Position numbers and translations under genes: made by a program
The notes under the pieces: model-generated
The model's database searches: none
Told to the model about the DNA's origin: nothing
Seen by the model: the letters and a program-made list of their open reading frames with translations, nothing else
From: Heliocidaris erythrogramma
Taxonomy: Eukaryota > Echinodermata > Echinoidea > Camarodonta > Echinometridae
NCBI GenBank assembly: GCA_025617745.1
Contig: CM046873.1
Location: 25,899,547-25,963,546, forward strand
DNA: 64,000 nucleotides
Direction: 5' to 3'
Shown here: piece by piece, positions 11,161 through 22,500 of the stretch
How positions within the stretch are numbered: the first letter of the stretch is position 1
Layout of the letters: each line of letters opens with the position of its first letter

Positions 11161-11341
11161 TATATTGTACTCATTCATTAATCACTGGTGAAACTAGTAG
11201 CCATGACTGCAGCGTTAAAACTAGTTAGCAATCAACTCCCCCGGTGCCGCGATGGAGATGTATGATTATCACTCGCGGAGAGTGCGTTTGTGTTGGGTGT
11301 GGGTGTGGGTTGTTGGCAGGGATAAACCACTTCGTACACCA

Positions 11342-11479
11342 GGGGGCGTTTCATGAAAGGACTTGTCAGATATTTTATCCGACAAATTTGCTCTCAGCCA
11401 ATCAGATGCAAGGATTCCAGTAGCTTATAACAGTTGTCGGATAAAATATCTGACAACCTCCTTTCTTGAAACGCTCCCC
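11342..11479. mobile_element. 138-bp short inverted-repeat element (unit 1)
   Basis: The left arm GGGGGCGTTTCATGAAAGG continues through TTGTCAGATATTTTATCCG; the right arm is its inverted copy ending AACGCTCCCC. Arms are about 45 nt around a 45-nt centre. CCAGG flanks both sides, partly overlapping the termini. One arm has CTTGAA for CATGAA. Confidence 0.85.
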
Positions 11480-11565
11480 AGGACCGTAGCAGCATTAGAG
11501 ATTTGCTGGTAGAATTATGGGTGTGTTTGCGCATGCGTGATCTATGAGGTTACTTTATGTTACAG

Positions 11566-11704
11566 TTGGTGAGCTACATTTTCCGGTTTGTGGTGATCAT
11601 ACACTCATCAATAATGTTACTCTATATGTTGGATCTGCAAACAGATAAAGTGTGTGAAGAGCTCTGCAAGTATCGCGTTGGTCTGTATGACTATCCCAAG
11701 ATAG
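11566..11704 (+). other. Candidate upstream exon of gene 2 with a frame break
   Basis: Bounded by acceptor TTACAG and donor ATAG|GTGACC. Two coding-like readings meet near 11641-11648. The first half (phase 1) reads G-E-L-H-F-P-V-C-G-D-H-T-L-I-N-N-V-T-L-Y. The second half, one frame over, reads D-K-V-C-E-E-L-C-K-Y-R-V-G-L-Y-D-Y-P-K-I. One surplus base would explain the break. A single other frame is open throughout, starting L-V-S-Y-I-F-R-F. It would exit in phase 1, matching the next exon at 16441. Copies at 30137-30275 and 52349-52487 have the same break. Either a dead exon or an exon read in the less coding-like frame. Confidence 0.35.
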
Positions 11705-12201
11705 GTGACCGATTTAAAGATGTATAATCATCAACAAGTATAGAATTAACGTTTTATTCCGCTTGAAGACCCCTAAAGACGACCACCAGTTGATGAATTA
11801 GTTTGACAAGTGACTGATTTTTGAAGTGAAGTTTAATGCAGCGTCTTGCATTGATTGCTATAGACTTGAAAAATTAATCATATTTCAGAAGAAGTGCTCT
11901 AATAGTCCACCACGCTTTTGGTCCATCAGTGATCCTTGGGTCATGTTGACTTCTGATCGAAAGACTGATATTCAACAACCAGTGCATCTTCTTTACACGC
12001 ATTTGAATGTTAAAACCAAAACCCATCACATTGTGTTCCCGATATTCATTTCTGTTTACATCGATCTGTTCGTACCCGTTTCCTACTTGAAAGAATATGG
12101 TAAGTTTTCATTAGCTCATATGCCATATTTTGAAACTAGGTTGTGGTCAGTGCCTAAAAAAATCATAAGACAGTATTTCCGACCAAAATGCCAACCCAAA
12201 T

Positions 12202-12276
12202 AATAATAATATTATTATTATTATTACAATTATTATTATTAATACTATTATTATTATTATTATTATTAACATTAAT
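12202..12276. repeat. (ATT)n microsatellite (copies at 30779 and 52991)
   Basis: Imperfect AAT/ATT repeats; length and interruptions differ slightly between units. Confidence 0.9.
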
Positions 12277-12351
12277 ATTGCGTGTTATAACTCTTATTAT
12301 TAATACTATTGCTATTTCAATAGATGCAATTTAAAGGTATAAAGGTGAAGA

Positions 12352-12645
12352 CAGTGGCGGATCCAGGGGGGGCACTTCCGGCCCGTGTGCCCCCCCCCCC
12401 CCCCCTTGGAAGATAAGTATGCATTTTGACCATAAAGGATCCACCCTTTTGTCGATTGTGCCCCCCTTTTAGAATGAAAAATTAGGTCTGGCGAAAAAAG
12501 AAATTGTCGCTCCACCCCCCCCCCCCCCCCATGAGCGAGCTGGAAAGACCAAAATAATACAGGTCTACCTTTTCCAAAAGTTGACAAGACTGTTTTTTGT
12601 GCCTCTCCCCCCCCCCCCCCCCCCCTTATCCTGGATCCGCCCCTG
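12352..12645. mobile_element. hAT-type short element, full copy (unit 1)
   Basis: Termini CAGTGGCGGATCCAGG and, inverted, CAGGGGCGGATCCAGG. Flanked on both sides by the 8-base duplication GGTGAAGA (12344-12351 and 12646-12653), the hallmark of hAT transposition. The inside has several C-runs and no transposase. Unit 1 has 294 bp; units 2 and 3 have 189 bp after an internal deletion between C-runs. Confidence 0.9.
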
Positions 12646-13120
12646 GGTGAAGATTGTTATCAATATGAATAAAATCATAAAGAGTAGCATTTTGTAGAAG
12701 ACGTTATCGTAGATGGCCAACATGGACATAGAAATAGTCATAATCATTCAATGTTAATGTTTACTCTCGATTTAGGGGTTTAGAATTTCATTAAAACGAT
12801 AAAACATGTGCTACCGTTTTAATGAAACCCGAAAATTCCAGGTAACCTCCTAAATGGCCATCATTTTCCTAAAAGTGTCTGGAAGAGAGTTACTTTTAAA
12901 CAATATAAATGTTATTGTTATGCTTCATCGATATGATGACCCATGAAAGTTTACATAAGTGTGCTTAAGTTTTAGGATAGCCTGGGATTCAAAGTAGTAT
13001 CCAAAATAGTGATAAACAAGTTTAGTCTTAAATTATCAAGTAAAATTTTAGTAAAATCATAAAACAGTTTCTTCGGCGGTCATTCTATTTGTACACTGTC
13101 GGGTTGCGCGCATGGAGAGC

Positions 13121-13182
13121 GGACGGTTCGTGGTGAAATAGCTAAGCGCGATCGAGCATTTCATCTTTTCCACGAACCGTCC
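13121..13182. repeat. Strong hairpin, 13-bp arms (copies at 31598 and 53807)
   Basis: GGACGGTTCGTGG at 13121 pairs with CCACGAACCGTCC ending at 13182; an inner TGAAAT/ATTTCA adds to the stem. Perfectly kept in all three units. A third GACGGTTCGTGG lies 210 bp downstream. Confidence 0.8.
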
Positions 13183-13309
13183 TCTTTGTTTACAAACCGA
13201 TTGTAGCTAAAATACCCCGTCTAAAAAAATTGTTATTCATACTATATAAAACTTTAAAACCTATGCTATCAAGCCTTTACATTTATTTTCAATAATCATC
13301 TACTTTAAG

Positions 13310-13740
13310 ATGCAGAAAATTCCGTTTAAAAAAGTCCTTTCCTTTAAACGCGTTTTCAGCAAAACCGAGTTTCGCCTCAAAACACGCAGAAATGACGGTT
13401 CGTGGGGCGGGCGACGATTTGTTAAAATTATTATGCAGCAATTTAGATATAAATCCAGAGAGGATGCAGTTGTTGATATTGTAGTTGACGATCAAAGTCA
13501 TATATGTACACGTAGTGGTAGAATAGTTAAAAATCATATACGTTTAGTACTTTAGTTGTATTTACACTGTATATACATTTTTAGTTGTTTGTTGACTGTT
13601 TTATTGAGAAATGTTGTTTAAAATGTAAACTATAGACCCATGAACATGTATTCAATATACATGTACCATTTATATTATTGTAAATATGTTGTGCTCTCAT
13701 ACCCCGAGAGGGTGTCGATAGAGTGAATAAAATCTTACGT
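13310..13740 (+). mobile_element. Possible 3' end of a retroelement
   Basis: An 81-codon open frame ends with T-R-S-G-R-I-V-K, a wording often found at the tail of retroelement polyproteins. It is followed by a tail with ATACCCCGAGAGGG and AATAAA, ending near 13735. The reverse complement of that tail occurs at 8740-8790, so it is a dispersed repeat end. In unit 2 (31787 onward) the frame is broken; in unit 3 (53996-54241) it is open. The call rests on a short motif. Confidence 0.35.
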
Positions 13741-13909
13741 TATCTTTATACCATGTTTACATGGTATAGAAACTTGGCCCTTTCGAACACTTAGGCCAAT
13801 GGTATCCTATGATTTATTTGTATAGATACGATTACAGAAAACCTTCTTGTAAATGAAGAGGGGGCGAGACGATTCTCCCCATATCACTTTATATTTCCAA
13901 GATTTTAAC

Positions 13910-14832
13910 CTAGTCTAAGATTGGCCTAATTTCATCATTATTCCCTAAATCAGGGTCTATCATAGACACTAATATTACAACTCCATGGCGTAAACGCGTT
14001 TTGGTCTGGTGGATAAAGCGTTGGTCCCATCCCGCCGTACTTGCAAGTGCGTGCTGTCTACGTGCAAAAACATGGACAAAAACATGGTTTTTGCAATATG
14101 CTGCAAAGTGTCCCTTTAAATGGCATTTGTTGCACTTGGCATCTTTGGCTGGACAATCATCTCTTTTATGGGAAGGCGTCTTGCCACAGCTTCCACACTT
14201 CTGGTTCTGCTGCTTCTTTTTGTTGGAGGTGTTTGTTTTTGTCTTATATCTGTTTGTTTGTTTCACAGCCTCTACATTTACTTCATCTCGTTCATGGAAC
14301 AACACTGATCGCTGCTTCCTCACTGTTTCACTTTGTCTTCATTGTTCTACTGCCTTTTCAAGTGTCGGTTGATCATCAAGTTGCAGTCTCTCTGAGAGCT
14401 TATGATCTAGCAGACCTACAACGATCCTATCTCTGATCATTTCGTCTTTAAGGGCATCATACTTGCAGTGTTCACTGAGACAGAACAGATCAGTTATGAA
14501 AATGGGAGCTGTTTTCTAGCATTGAACTTTGCTCGTTCGAAGATGACGTTGTGATTCTTTACAAAATGTTCATCAAACTTATTCCTGATCACATCATACT
14601 TTGTCTTGTCTGCTCCACTTAGTTTAAATGACATTAGGATATCATCTGCCTGGTCCTCCATCGTGTATATCATTGTGTTCACTTGGGATTCTTCAGTTGA
14701 AGAGCAAAGGTTGGATGCTTGCCTAAACCTTTCAAACCGGCGTATCCATTTTAGCCATTATTGTGGTGTAGAGAAGTTAAATGCTTTTGGTGGTGCTATT
14801 TGATAGGTTGCTTTTGGCCCAGTTGTTGCCAT
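13910..14832 (-). mobile_element. LTR retrotransposon gag remnant (unit 1)
   Basis: A gag-like reading starts at ATG 14832, has an in-frame TAA after about 25 codons, and resumes through a conserved block (14682-14497) typical of Gypsy-like gag. It then changes frame to a C-terminal part (14323-13910). That part has two zinc knuckles: C43-x2-C46-x5-H52-x4-C57 and the canonical C64-x2-C67-x4-H72-x4-C77. No protease, RT or integrase follows. Described as a dead copy only. Confidence 0.8.
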
Positions 14833-15032
14833 TTTCAGAGATCATTCACTTTTCAGCATGTATGTTTACTGACTAAACTACTGCACTAACGTGAAATTGA
14901 GTATATGCGGCAACACAAACTTGTACTCACCAGCGATGCTGACTGTCACTTTTCTGGACGTCAAAAGTCACTTTTCAAGCTAAACTATCTCCACTTTGTT
15001 ACTGCTGTCCGCGATCCCACTATTTGACACCA

Positions 15033-15180
15033 TGTTGCGTATTGTCAGGTTATTATTCTGGTCTCCTGAGATGGGTTAACACTAATCGACGGTAGGCAAT
15101 AATTCAGTCAGACAAGCAATGTTTAGTGACTGATATCTTTAATGCACCCAATAGCTTCCAACTTACATCATTATGCCACA
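15033..15180 (-). mobile_element. Single 148-bp LTR with primer-binding site (unit 1)
   Basis: On the minus strand it begins TGTGGCATAATG and ends ACGCAACA, that is TG...CA. It is directly followed by TGGTGTCAAATAGTGGGATC (15032-15013), which has the look of a tRNA primer-binding site, and then by the gag leader. The upstream edge cuts a LINE RT frame exactly. No second LTR is found on the far side of gag, so the element is truncated. Confidence 0.75.
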
Positions 15181-15614
15181 CCATGTAACAAAATAGGTAG
15201 CACTATACGATCAAACAATTCACATTGAGTATCAAGAGATAACTGCAATCGTTTAGTTTTTACCAACATACTGAACAAACCTTTCCTAGCTTGAGTCACC
15301 TGTTTGGCTATTGCCTTAGGAAAACTGACATTGTAATTAAATTCAACTCCTAAATAATTAAAGTCATCTACTACTTCAAGTTCATCCCCATTAAAAATAA
15401 ATCTAGGTACTTTCCTCACCTTTCCCCTTGAAAAAATAACAATTTTCGTCTTACTCGTATTTACTTGAAGATACGATTTCTCGCAGTACTCCTCCGCAGC
15501 ATTCAATGCTTTCTGAAGCTCATCCGGATTTTCAGCAAAAATAAGAGTATCATCAGCATATAACAAACAATAAAGCCTGGAAAAAATGAATATCCTCATC
15601 ATATCATCCATCAT
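15181..15614 (-). mobile_element. LINE reverse transcriptase fragment (unit 1)
   Basis: About 145 codons of non-LTR reverse transcriptase with the catalytic Y-A-D-D at residues 19-22, followed by the N-T-S-K-T-K and F-x-Y-L-G-V motifs of the palm/thumb region. It stops at L-L-H-G where the LTR begins. The 5' part of the RT is missing: upstream of the motif the sequence is unrelated. Confidence 0.88.
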
Positions 15615-15749
15615 AGAAAGGCCCCTATAAAATTTAAAATATGACTTTCGAAATCATTCAAATCATTCAAATCATGGTAAAGCTATCTTTTATCTCGGTT
15701 GCTACGCTATGTATCTCGCACAAATAATAAATGTGCCTTAAAGGCATTT

Positions 15750-16102
15750 GGTAACTTTGTGGAAGCTTGATTTAATAACTTGTTGAATTTTTATATCTGT
15801 CTTGTATAATGATGTTCAGAAGGATAAATAAATAGCCAGGCATAGAAAGGTTTTCAAATATGTTATGCTATTATTAAGATATCTGTGAGTGAATACTCCC
15901 ATTTAAGAAAGCGTATGGCCATACGCTTTTGTCTTACACTGAGTCTGGCATTTCCGGTCACTTTCATATGTTTACTTTTGTGCAGCACATGATGATTTTG
16001 AAGTGCTTTTTTCGAATGGGCTTCATTTTTACACCACATTACATACACTGATAGCATGTAAGACCAGACAGGTCATATTTTATCAAGCCTCCACAAAGTT
16101 AC
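15750..16102. mobile_element. Inverted-repeat short element, about 350 bp (unit 1)
   Basis: GGTAACTTTGTGGAAGCTTGAT at the left reappears inverted as ATCAAGCCTCCACAAAGTTACC at the right. In the centre is the perfect palindrome GCGTATGGCCATACGC (15912-15927); units 2 and 3 have one changed base there and about 18 extra bases nearby. Confidence 0.75.
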
Positions 16103-16252
16103 CTAATCACTTTAAATACGGTAACTATTGAAATGCAAGTATTTTGAGAGAGTGGGGGAGTGTTAACCCAAAGAACCCTCGCCCGCCGAGCCTCTTCGTC
16201 GAGTGCTCACTTGATATTTTGTTGCATTATTAGGTATAACCATACCAGAGAC

Positions 16253-16255
16253 ATG
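16253..16255 (+). other. Alternative start: ATG directly at a splice donor (gene 2)
   Basis: ATG|GTAAAT would join in phase 0 to the exon at 16441 and give M-S-L-T-L-T-L-V-F-F-T-M-A-T-L-S-C-V-V-V, a signal-peptide-like start. It then needs the weak acceptor at 17416. Same layout at 34743 and 56957. Less favoured than the phase 1 reading of the exon. Confidence 0.3.
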
Positions 16256-16440
16256 GTAAATGTAGTAGAAATTTTGCTGCTCCAAATTTTACAACGAGTT
16301 CTCGGTATTTTTTGCTGATGTTATAAGGTAATCTCATTGACAGGCCTGTACTATACAGATATTTTGTCAAGGTTGAGCAGTTAGCTATATTAAAAAGCAC
16401 CCTAATCAATGATTAAATTTTGTTTCATTAATTTGTATAG

Positions 16441-16504
16441 TCGTTGACGCTCACCTTGGTGTTTTTCACCATGGCTACACTGTCATGCGTAGTGGTGAAT
16501 TCAG
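16441..16504 (+). CDS. Gene 2 first recognised exon (64 nt)
   Basis: Clear borders: TATAG acceptor and TCAG|GTGAGT donor. Read in phase 1 it gives V-D-A-H-L-G-V-F-H-H-G-Y-T-V-M-R-S-G-E-F and exits in phase 2. In that frame 18 of 20 complete codons end in a pyrimidine, a strong coding pattern, and the exit phase fits the good acceptor at 17384. Read in phase 0 it is hydrophobic and signal-like (see the ATG at 16253). In genes 3 and 4 one base changes Gly to Ser in the first reading or Met to Ile in the second. Confidence 0.6.
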
Positions 16505-19500
16505 GTGAGTCTCAATTTCTTGTTGATGTTGTATTCGGATCATACACTATTCCCTGCTTTAAAATTCATAAACTGAGCATTTTAATCTAATCCAAGCCAC
16601 ATACTTCCGAGTGAAATATTTTTCCCTGTTGTATAGTCGGTCAATAACTATCCTTGTAATGGATTTTTCAAGTGTGTCATTGAATAGGAAGAACATTCTT
16701 AAGGCAATTAGCATGGTTAGCATTCAAATTCATCTTCAGTTTCCTCCGTTCTACCCGAGAAGGGGATGTACATTTAGCATTTACATGTATATAATCATTC
16801 ATTTTTCTATTCATCTTTCTATATATTTATTCATATAATTATTTATTTTTACTTATTTATTATTAGTTATTAATTTTAGTCTCCTTCATTATTTTCCTTG
16901 AATATCAGCAGCAAAATACTTCTATCAAGGAGTTATCACAGAACTGTGATAACTCATTGCTTCTATTAATCGAATCTCACCTTATACACGCCTTTAAACA
17001 CACGTTTAAAAATAAAACACTGCAAAAAATTTACATAGCCGAACATATCGTATCGGTGTGCCTGGTAATAAAAATATGTAGCATTGGCTGCCAGTTTTCG
17101 TATGTGTGGTGGTAATTCATGGAATATTAACTTACTATGAATCCAGTAACCATTCTAAACTGAGGCATGTTATTAGGGAATATCGAAATAAGATACATTC
17201 ATCGCACTTTAAAATCTTCATACCTCAGTCGCATCGCCCAAAAGACTCCACACCGACTCAAAAATGAAGACTCTTTGGCCACTGGTGTCGTTTGTGTTAA
17301 TGTGACTGACGTAAAACAGATCCGCTTATGAATAAACAATTTCCTTTAACAACCGTATTGATTGGACAGCAGATTTTCTTTCAGTATTTATTTTTGGTTA
17401 AATTTGACCTCACAAGAAGGGAGTTCATGTCCTGATGGATACAATCTAAAGTACACTCTACCGATGTTTGAGCGGTGTAAGATGAAGAGGATCAACGGGA
17501 GCGAGGTACAGCTCATACCCAAGCTCATCCCTCGAAAATTCGGCGCTAAGAATTGCTATGGACAGCTGCACGACGGCATTCCATCGGGCTATCGTGTCTG
17601 TCGTATTCCAGGTTGGTTTATCATTTTTGGCGACGGGCATCGAAGGGAAGTGGATATCCCACATCCAAACACCCACACACATAAGTGCATGGGGCGGGGG
17701 AAGAAGGCCTGTTTGGTGAACCCTTCCCTCCCTCTCTCCCCCCCCCCCCCCCCCCCCATATTGGAGGGAAAAAGCAATATTCTACCGCCAACGCAAGTTC
17801 CGGAACACACCACCACATATTTCGGCACCCCATTTCAGATAAGGGCATTGAGAGGGTTTGTGTACCTCATTGTCTTATTTTATAAATGTTGCACCCAAAC
17901 TAATATATTTTGATGACCCCTAGATAAATTGTCACTAGAATTAAAATATTACAAATTTGCTGGCTCGCTCGCTTCACTTTGTCCCAAAATTTAGAAAATG
18001 GAAGTTGGTATTCTGACAAGCGACAGTAGCTCCTCCACCTGTAAAATTTGTCCTTACACCTATGCACACACAACACACGCATACCAACACGCACACACAG
18101 TTGTTAGTTGTGTAAGTGCTAGCTTTGCGGGATAATTCTAATCGGGATCTCTACTCCAAGGGGTGCAAGAATCACGTGGATTTCCTCCGTCATAAGTTGT
18201 TCGTCATCAGGTGGAAACGTTACAGAGAGAAGACATGAACGTTAAACAAGTCATGATTACAATGTAATAAGTAATTGTTTTTCTTCAAATTCTAAAATGT
18301 TAAATGTTGAAATATTTAGATTTTCAGATTTTCAAAAGTCTAAATTTGCAAAATTTCAAATCAATGATATTTTTGCATTTGAACTTATAAAATATATTTA
18401 ATTCTCATCACCTGTCTCACGGCTAAATCATGTACCCTTAATTGGGCTTACTATGAAATAATAAAGATACTACTTTTTTGTTTATTCCCAATATTTTCAT
18501 GAATTTTTCCAAGTTAATTTAACTTACTATTATATACTACTTTCTTACTTCTTTATTCCGTATGTTTCATGCCTACGTTAAAAAGTTGAAAAATAACAAC
18601 ATTCTTTTTCATTGTAGATTGTCTGACGCAGCCTTGCAAGAACGGTTGGTGTCAGGAAGAGATGACGAACTACACATGCATTTGTCCGCCCGAGTTTACT
18701 GGAATACACTGTGAATTCAGTGAGTCCAGAAGGTCCCTCTGTCTATTTCTATATCACGCTATTGCCTACTGTCATAAATATAGCTTGTGTTTATGCTGGT
18801 TCATTAAAAAAAAATCAGCTTTCACTGACCCGTTTCCTTGTTGTTGTTGTTTTCTGATTTTATTCATATCACCAAAAGGTCAGTGAAGCCTTCCTATTTA
18901 ATCAATAGGAAAACTTTTGTTTTCAACTGAGCAACAATTTCACAGAAGAAAATGACAACATTACTTAGAATCCTAATGAAAAACAATTAATTGAGGTCCA
19001 CAGGGTCCATTGACTTACCATAAATAAGGAAATTGAGAAAACTTTATATATTCAAAAATTAACGCGAATCATTTAATTCAGGGGTGTTCACATGAATTAA
19101 TTTTACTGTATAATACGCTGTGTGTCTTCAAGTGATATTACATGTTCTGCTTAATTTCTTTCCTATTCGTGTGTTACGTTTAGAAATTCCAACAGCTGAA
19201 ACTCCCGAGACAACGTCGTCATCCCTTCAAAATATATCAGGTACCTTACGTCAACTGCATTGCTTTATGAAGATCGCATGCAATACAGGTTATTTCAAAT
19301 TCCATAAAAACAACAACTGAAAGTATACGAATGCTTTGAAAGAGCAATATTCTATTCTATTGATACCATTGGTATCAGTGGTCTTCCCCTAACCCCACTT
19401 ATCTCTGAGTTCAAGTCTGAGGCAAACATGAAAAATGCATGTTTTTTTTTGTAAAGTAAATTCTTCATAAAAATTAAAGAATTTGCATTGTCATACATTT

Positions 19501-22500
19501 TAGATATTTTGTTGGAGAGTATGATTCTATTTCATATAGCTTGTCTCAGAGATGTCATTCAGGTCTTTAATGATGATACACTAATGTACATTGCATATTC
19601 CAGGAAATATGACGACTGACGCCTCAACTGTCAAGATGGACACGCCAGCAAAATTGACAGGTGAATCTTACCACTTCTATCTTTTTTCAGCTACAACTCG
19701 TCTTTTTTTTTTTTGCATTGATTAGCAAATTCTAAGGAATAAAGAGATTTAAATCTAGTTTTTTTCACATTTCAAATGAGTAAGTATCAAGCAAATATTT
19801 TTTCTTTGAAGTACAATGTAAATGATTGGACGTAGAATGAATTCAAAGTGATCTTTCTTTTATAAAAGGTAATAGAATAGACTGCCCAAATTCGTAAAAT
19901 ATCTATCATTGATCCATCTAAATATGTTTGGGGAACATTCGATATTCAGAATTTGTGTGTATTACTGTTTATTAGTGCGATATAATTATGTGTATTATAT
20001 TTTTTATAATACATATGTGTTTCTTCAATATAGATATTGGATCATTCTATCTACTTTATTTCTTTTATTCTTTATCAAGTGTAATACCGTCTATCCATTA
20101 TTTCTTTCATTCTGTCTAGAAAGTCCAACAACTGAAGCCCCCCTGCCAGTGTCGGTACCCCTTCAAAATGTATCAGGTACCTGGTTACGTTATTACTTAA
20201 GATTTTACTCGAATTTCTTAGAAATAACATTTAAATTCATCTATAATATGTTTTTAGTCATTTCCTCACACAACATTTTAATGTAATGTACAGTTTTGAT
20301 TCTAGTTCGTTTTTTTCACTCTGTTTGCTTGTTGTTTTTTTTTCTCTCTCTGGCGACTGTTGTCGTTTTGGTTGATTTTGTTTTTTAAACTAATTCTCTC
20401 TATTTTACTAATTTCACCAACAGATTGTACGTCAAGCCCCTGCGAGAATGGAGGAACTTGTACGGAGACTCCCACAGGATACCGATGTTATAACTGTACT
20501 ACAGGATTCTACGGTTTAACATGTTGTACGTGCTGAATTCTGGTAGTAATTAAAGTAGGAATGGTCTGGTTTTCTTACCTTTACACTGCTTGGACGGTGG
20601 ACAAGTAATATCTGCAATATGATTTTGCAATCCGAAATATAGTTTTGATTTGTATTATTTAATTTTATGACGTTTATATACACGTATACGCTTATCTAAC
20701 AATATCAATGTCAGAATTCCTACCATTGGCTGCCATCCACACATTGTTTTGTTTGTTTGTTTTTTTTTTTTTTAAATCGATACTGTTGTTATGATATTAC
20801 TGTTACTGGTATTATGTAACAGATGTGATGTTCTAACCAAATAAATATATACCCCTCTCTCTCTCTCTCTCTGCCTCGATGTGTCATTGCATCTCTGTTG
20901 ATAGCATGCCTCATTCACACTCTTGATGTAGGTCGTACAAGGGAGTACACCTTTCCTGGCATCAAGATTCCTGAGAACGTGACGTCATTTGACTTCCAGG
21001 TCAGTGCTAATAATGACGCACACATCGGACTGTCAAGAAGCAATGGACCGGAACAATATATGTACGAAATAGGTGAGTTTGCTGTCAATGACTGGTAACT
21101 CATTTGAGGAACATATCTAGGATTCGTAAATTTATTGATCAAACTACTTGTCATCATGCTGCAAGGTCACTTATTCTTTCCAGACTAGACTATTGTAATG
21201 GGCTTCTTTCCTCTATACCAAAGTCTCATGTAAACCGTCTACAGCGTCTACAGAATTGGGCTGCACGTCTTGTTTTTGAGGTTGGCAGAAGTCATTCTTC
21301 CAAACCTTTACTTCGTTCCCTTCACTGGCTGCCCGCCAGAGTATCATCTTCAAACGTATCATCTTCAAATTAGTTCTTTATGTTTATAAATCTATCAATA
21401 ACCAGGCTCCAGGGTACATATCTGAATGCTTAACTGTATATACACCTAGTAGAAATCTCAGATCCTCAAATCACAACCTTCAGCTCAGCTACCCAATGAC
21501 CCGAAATTTGTCAGGTGATAGGAATTTCACAGTTACTGCATCTAGGCTATGGAATAATCTCCCCTTGACCATTAGACAGTCAGCATCCATAAAGACCTTT
21601 GAAAAAGCTGTGAAATCATATTTATTTTAAATCCGCTATCAAACTTTGTAACAGGTACATTCATTACATTTTGTCTCCCTAAAAACCACCTGGTAGTTCC
21701 CACATGGACGATTGAAGAGTTTTCTGATTTGTGTTTATATACAAATTATAATGTGTTCTATAATTTAAATATTTTTGTAAACGCTCCGAGCCTTATGGGA
21801 AGGGCGTACTAAATGCTTATTGTATTGTATTGTATTGTATTATAACATTTTCTCACAGGATATTAGATTTTAAGTATTTGTGATATCTGCATATATGTAT
21901 ACTTAAGACGGTTATCATTCTGACTGAAATTTCAGTTACGTAAATTTTGAGTATCATCATAGAAGAAACGTTCCCTGAAAAAGGATTGCTCTTCAAAAGC
22001 CCTCATATTACAAAAAAAAATAGCTGAAAAGCTTGGACCGAACTGTCATGCCATATGTGTGTGGAGTCCTATATACACTTTTCTGTGTGCAGTGCACGTG
22101 ACTTTGAGTCAAATTCTTATCATTTTGCTGATTCCAAAACCTCACAATATACATCAATTCGTATGTACTACCTAATCAATCTTTCCTCAATGCTGCCACC
22201 CAGTTTCTGTATAATATACTTGCATGACCAGAACTCAACTTCATCTTTAAGAGGTGAGTAATAAGGAAATGTCTGAACATGGACAGCTGGTCGTTATTTA
22301 TGTTTAATCAAATGGTAGACATTTGACGATGTATTTACCAGTATGGTCACAATAGTTCTTATCGGTGGAATATATTTCGACAGAATGACATAGACGCTAT
22401 GAGTCTGTCTGCACTGTAAAATAGGTTAGATAAAGTTTTACCCAATGATTTTAGAGTGTGGCGTTCTGTCATATGACCAATGACAGATCTCCTTTGCAAA

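Larger units (their letters stand above)
1..18954. repeat. Tandem segmental unit 1 (18.95 kb)
   Basis: The first bases reappear at 18955, 37472 and 59694, each time just after an EGF exon. The whole segment is repeated in the same order downstream with a few percent divergence plus block insertions and deletions. Unit 1 carries the 3' part of gene 1 and the 5' part of gene 2. Private features are the duplicated B-C cassette pair, the 1.5-kb inverted-repeat element at 4858-6353, a complete G-rich element at 8489-8841, and a tandem duplication at 9828-10160. It lacks the LINE tail and the left half of the long inverted-repeat element found in units 2 and 3. The phase of the unit is arbitrary. 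Confidence 0.93.

Noticed and set aside
14041-14436. Plus-strand open frames of 123-131 codons (also at 32516 and 54727)
   Set aside because: They are the opposite strand of the retrotransposon gag remnant, whose zinc-knuckle reading on the minus strand is clearly the real one.
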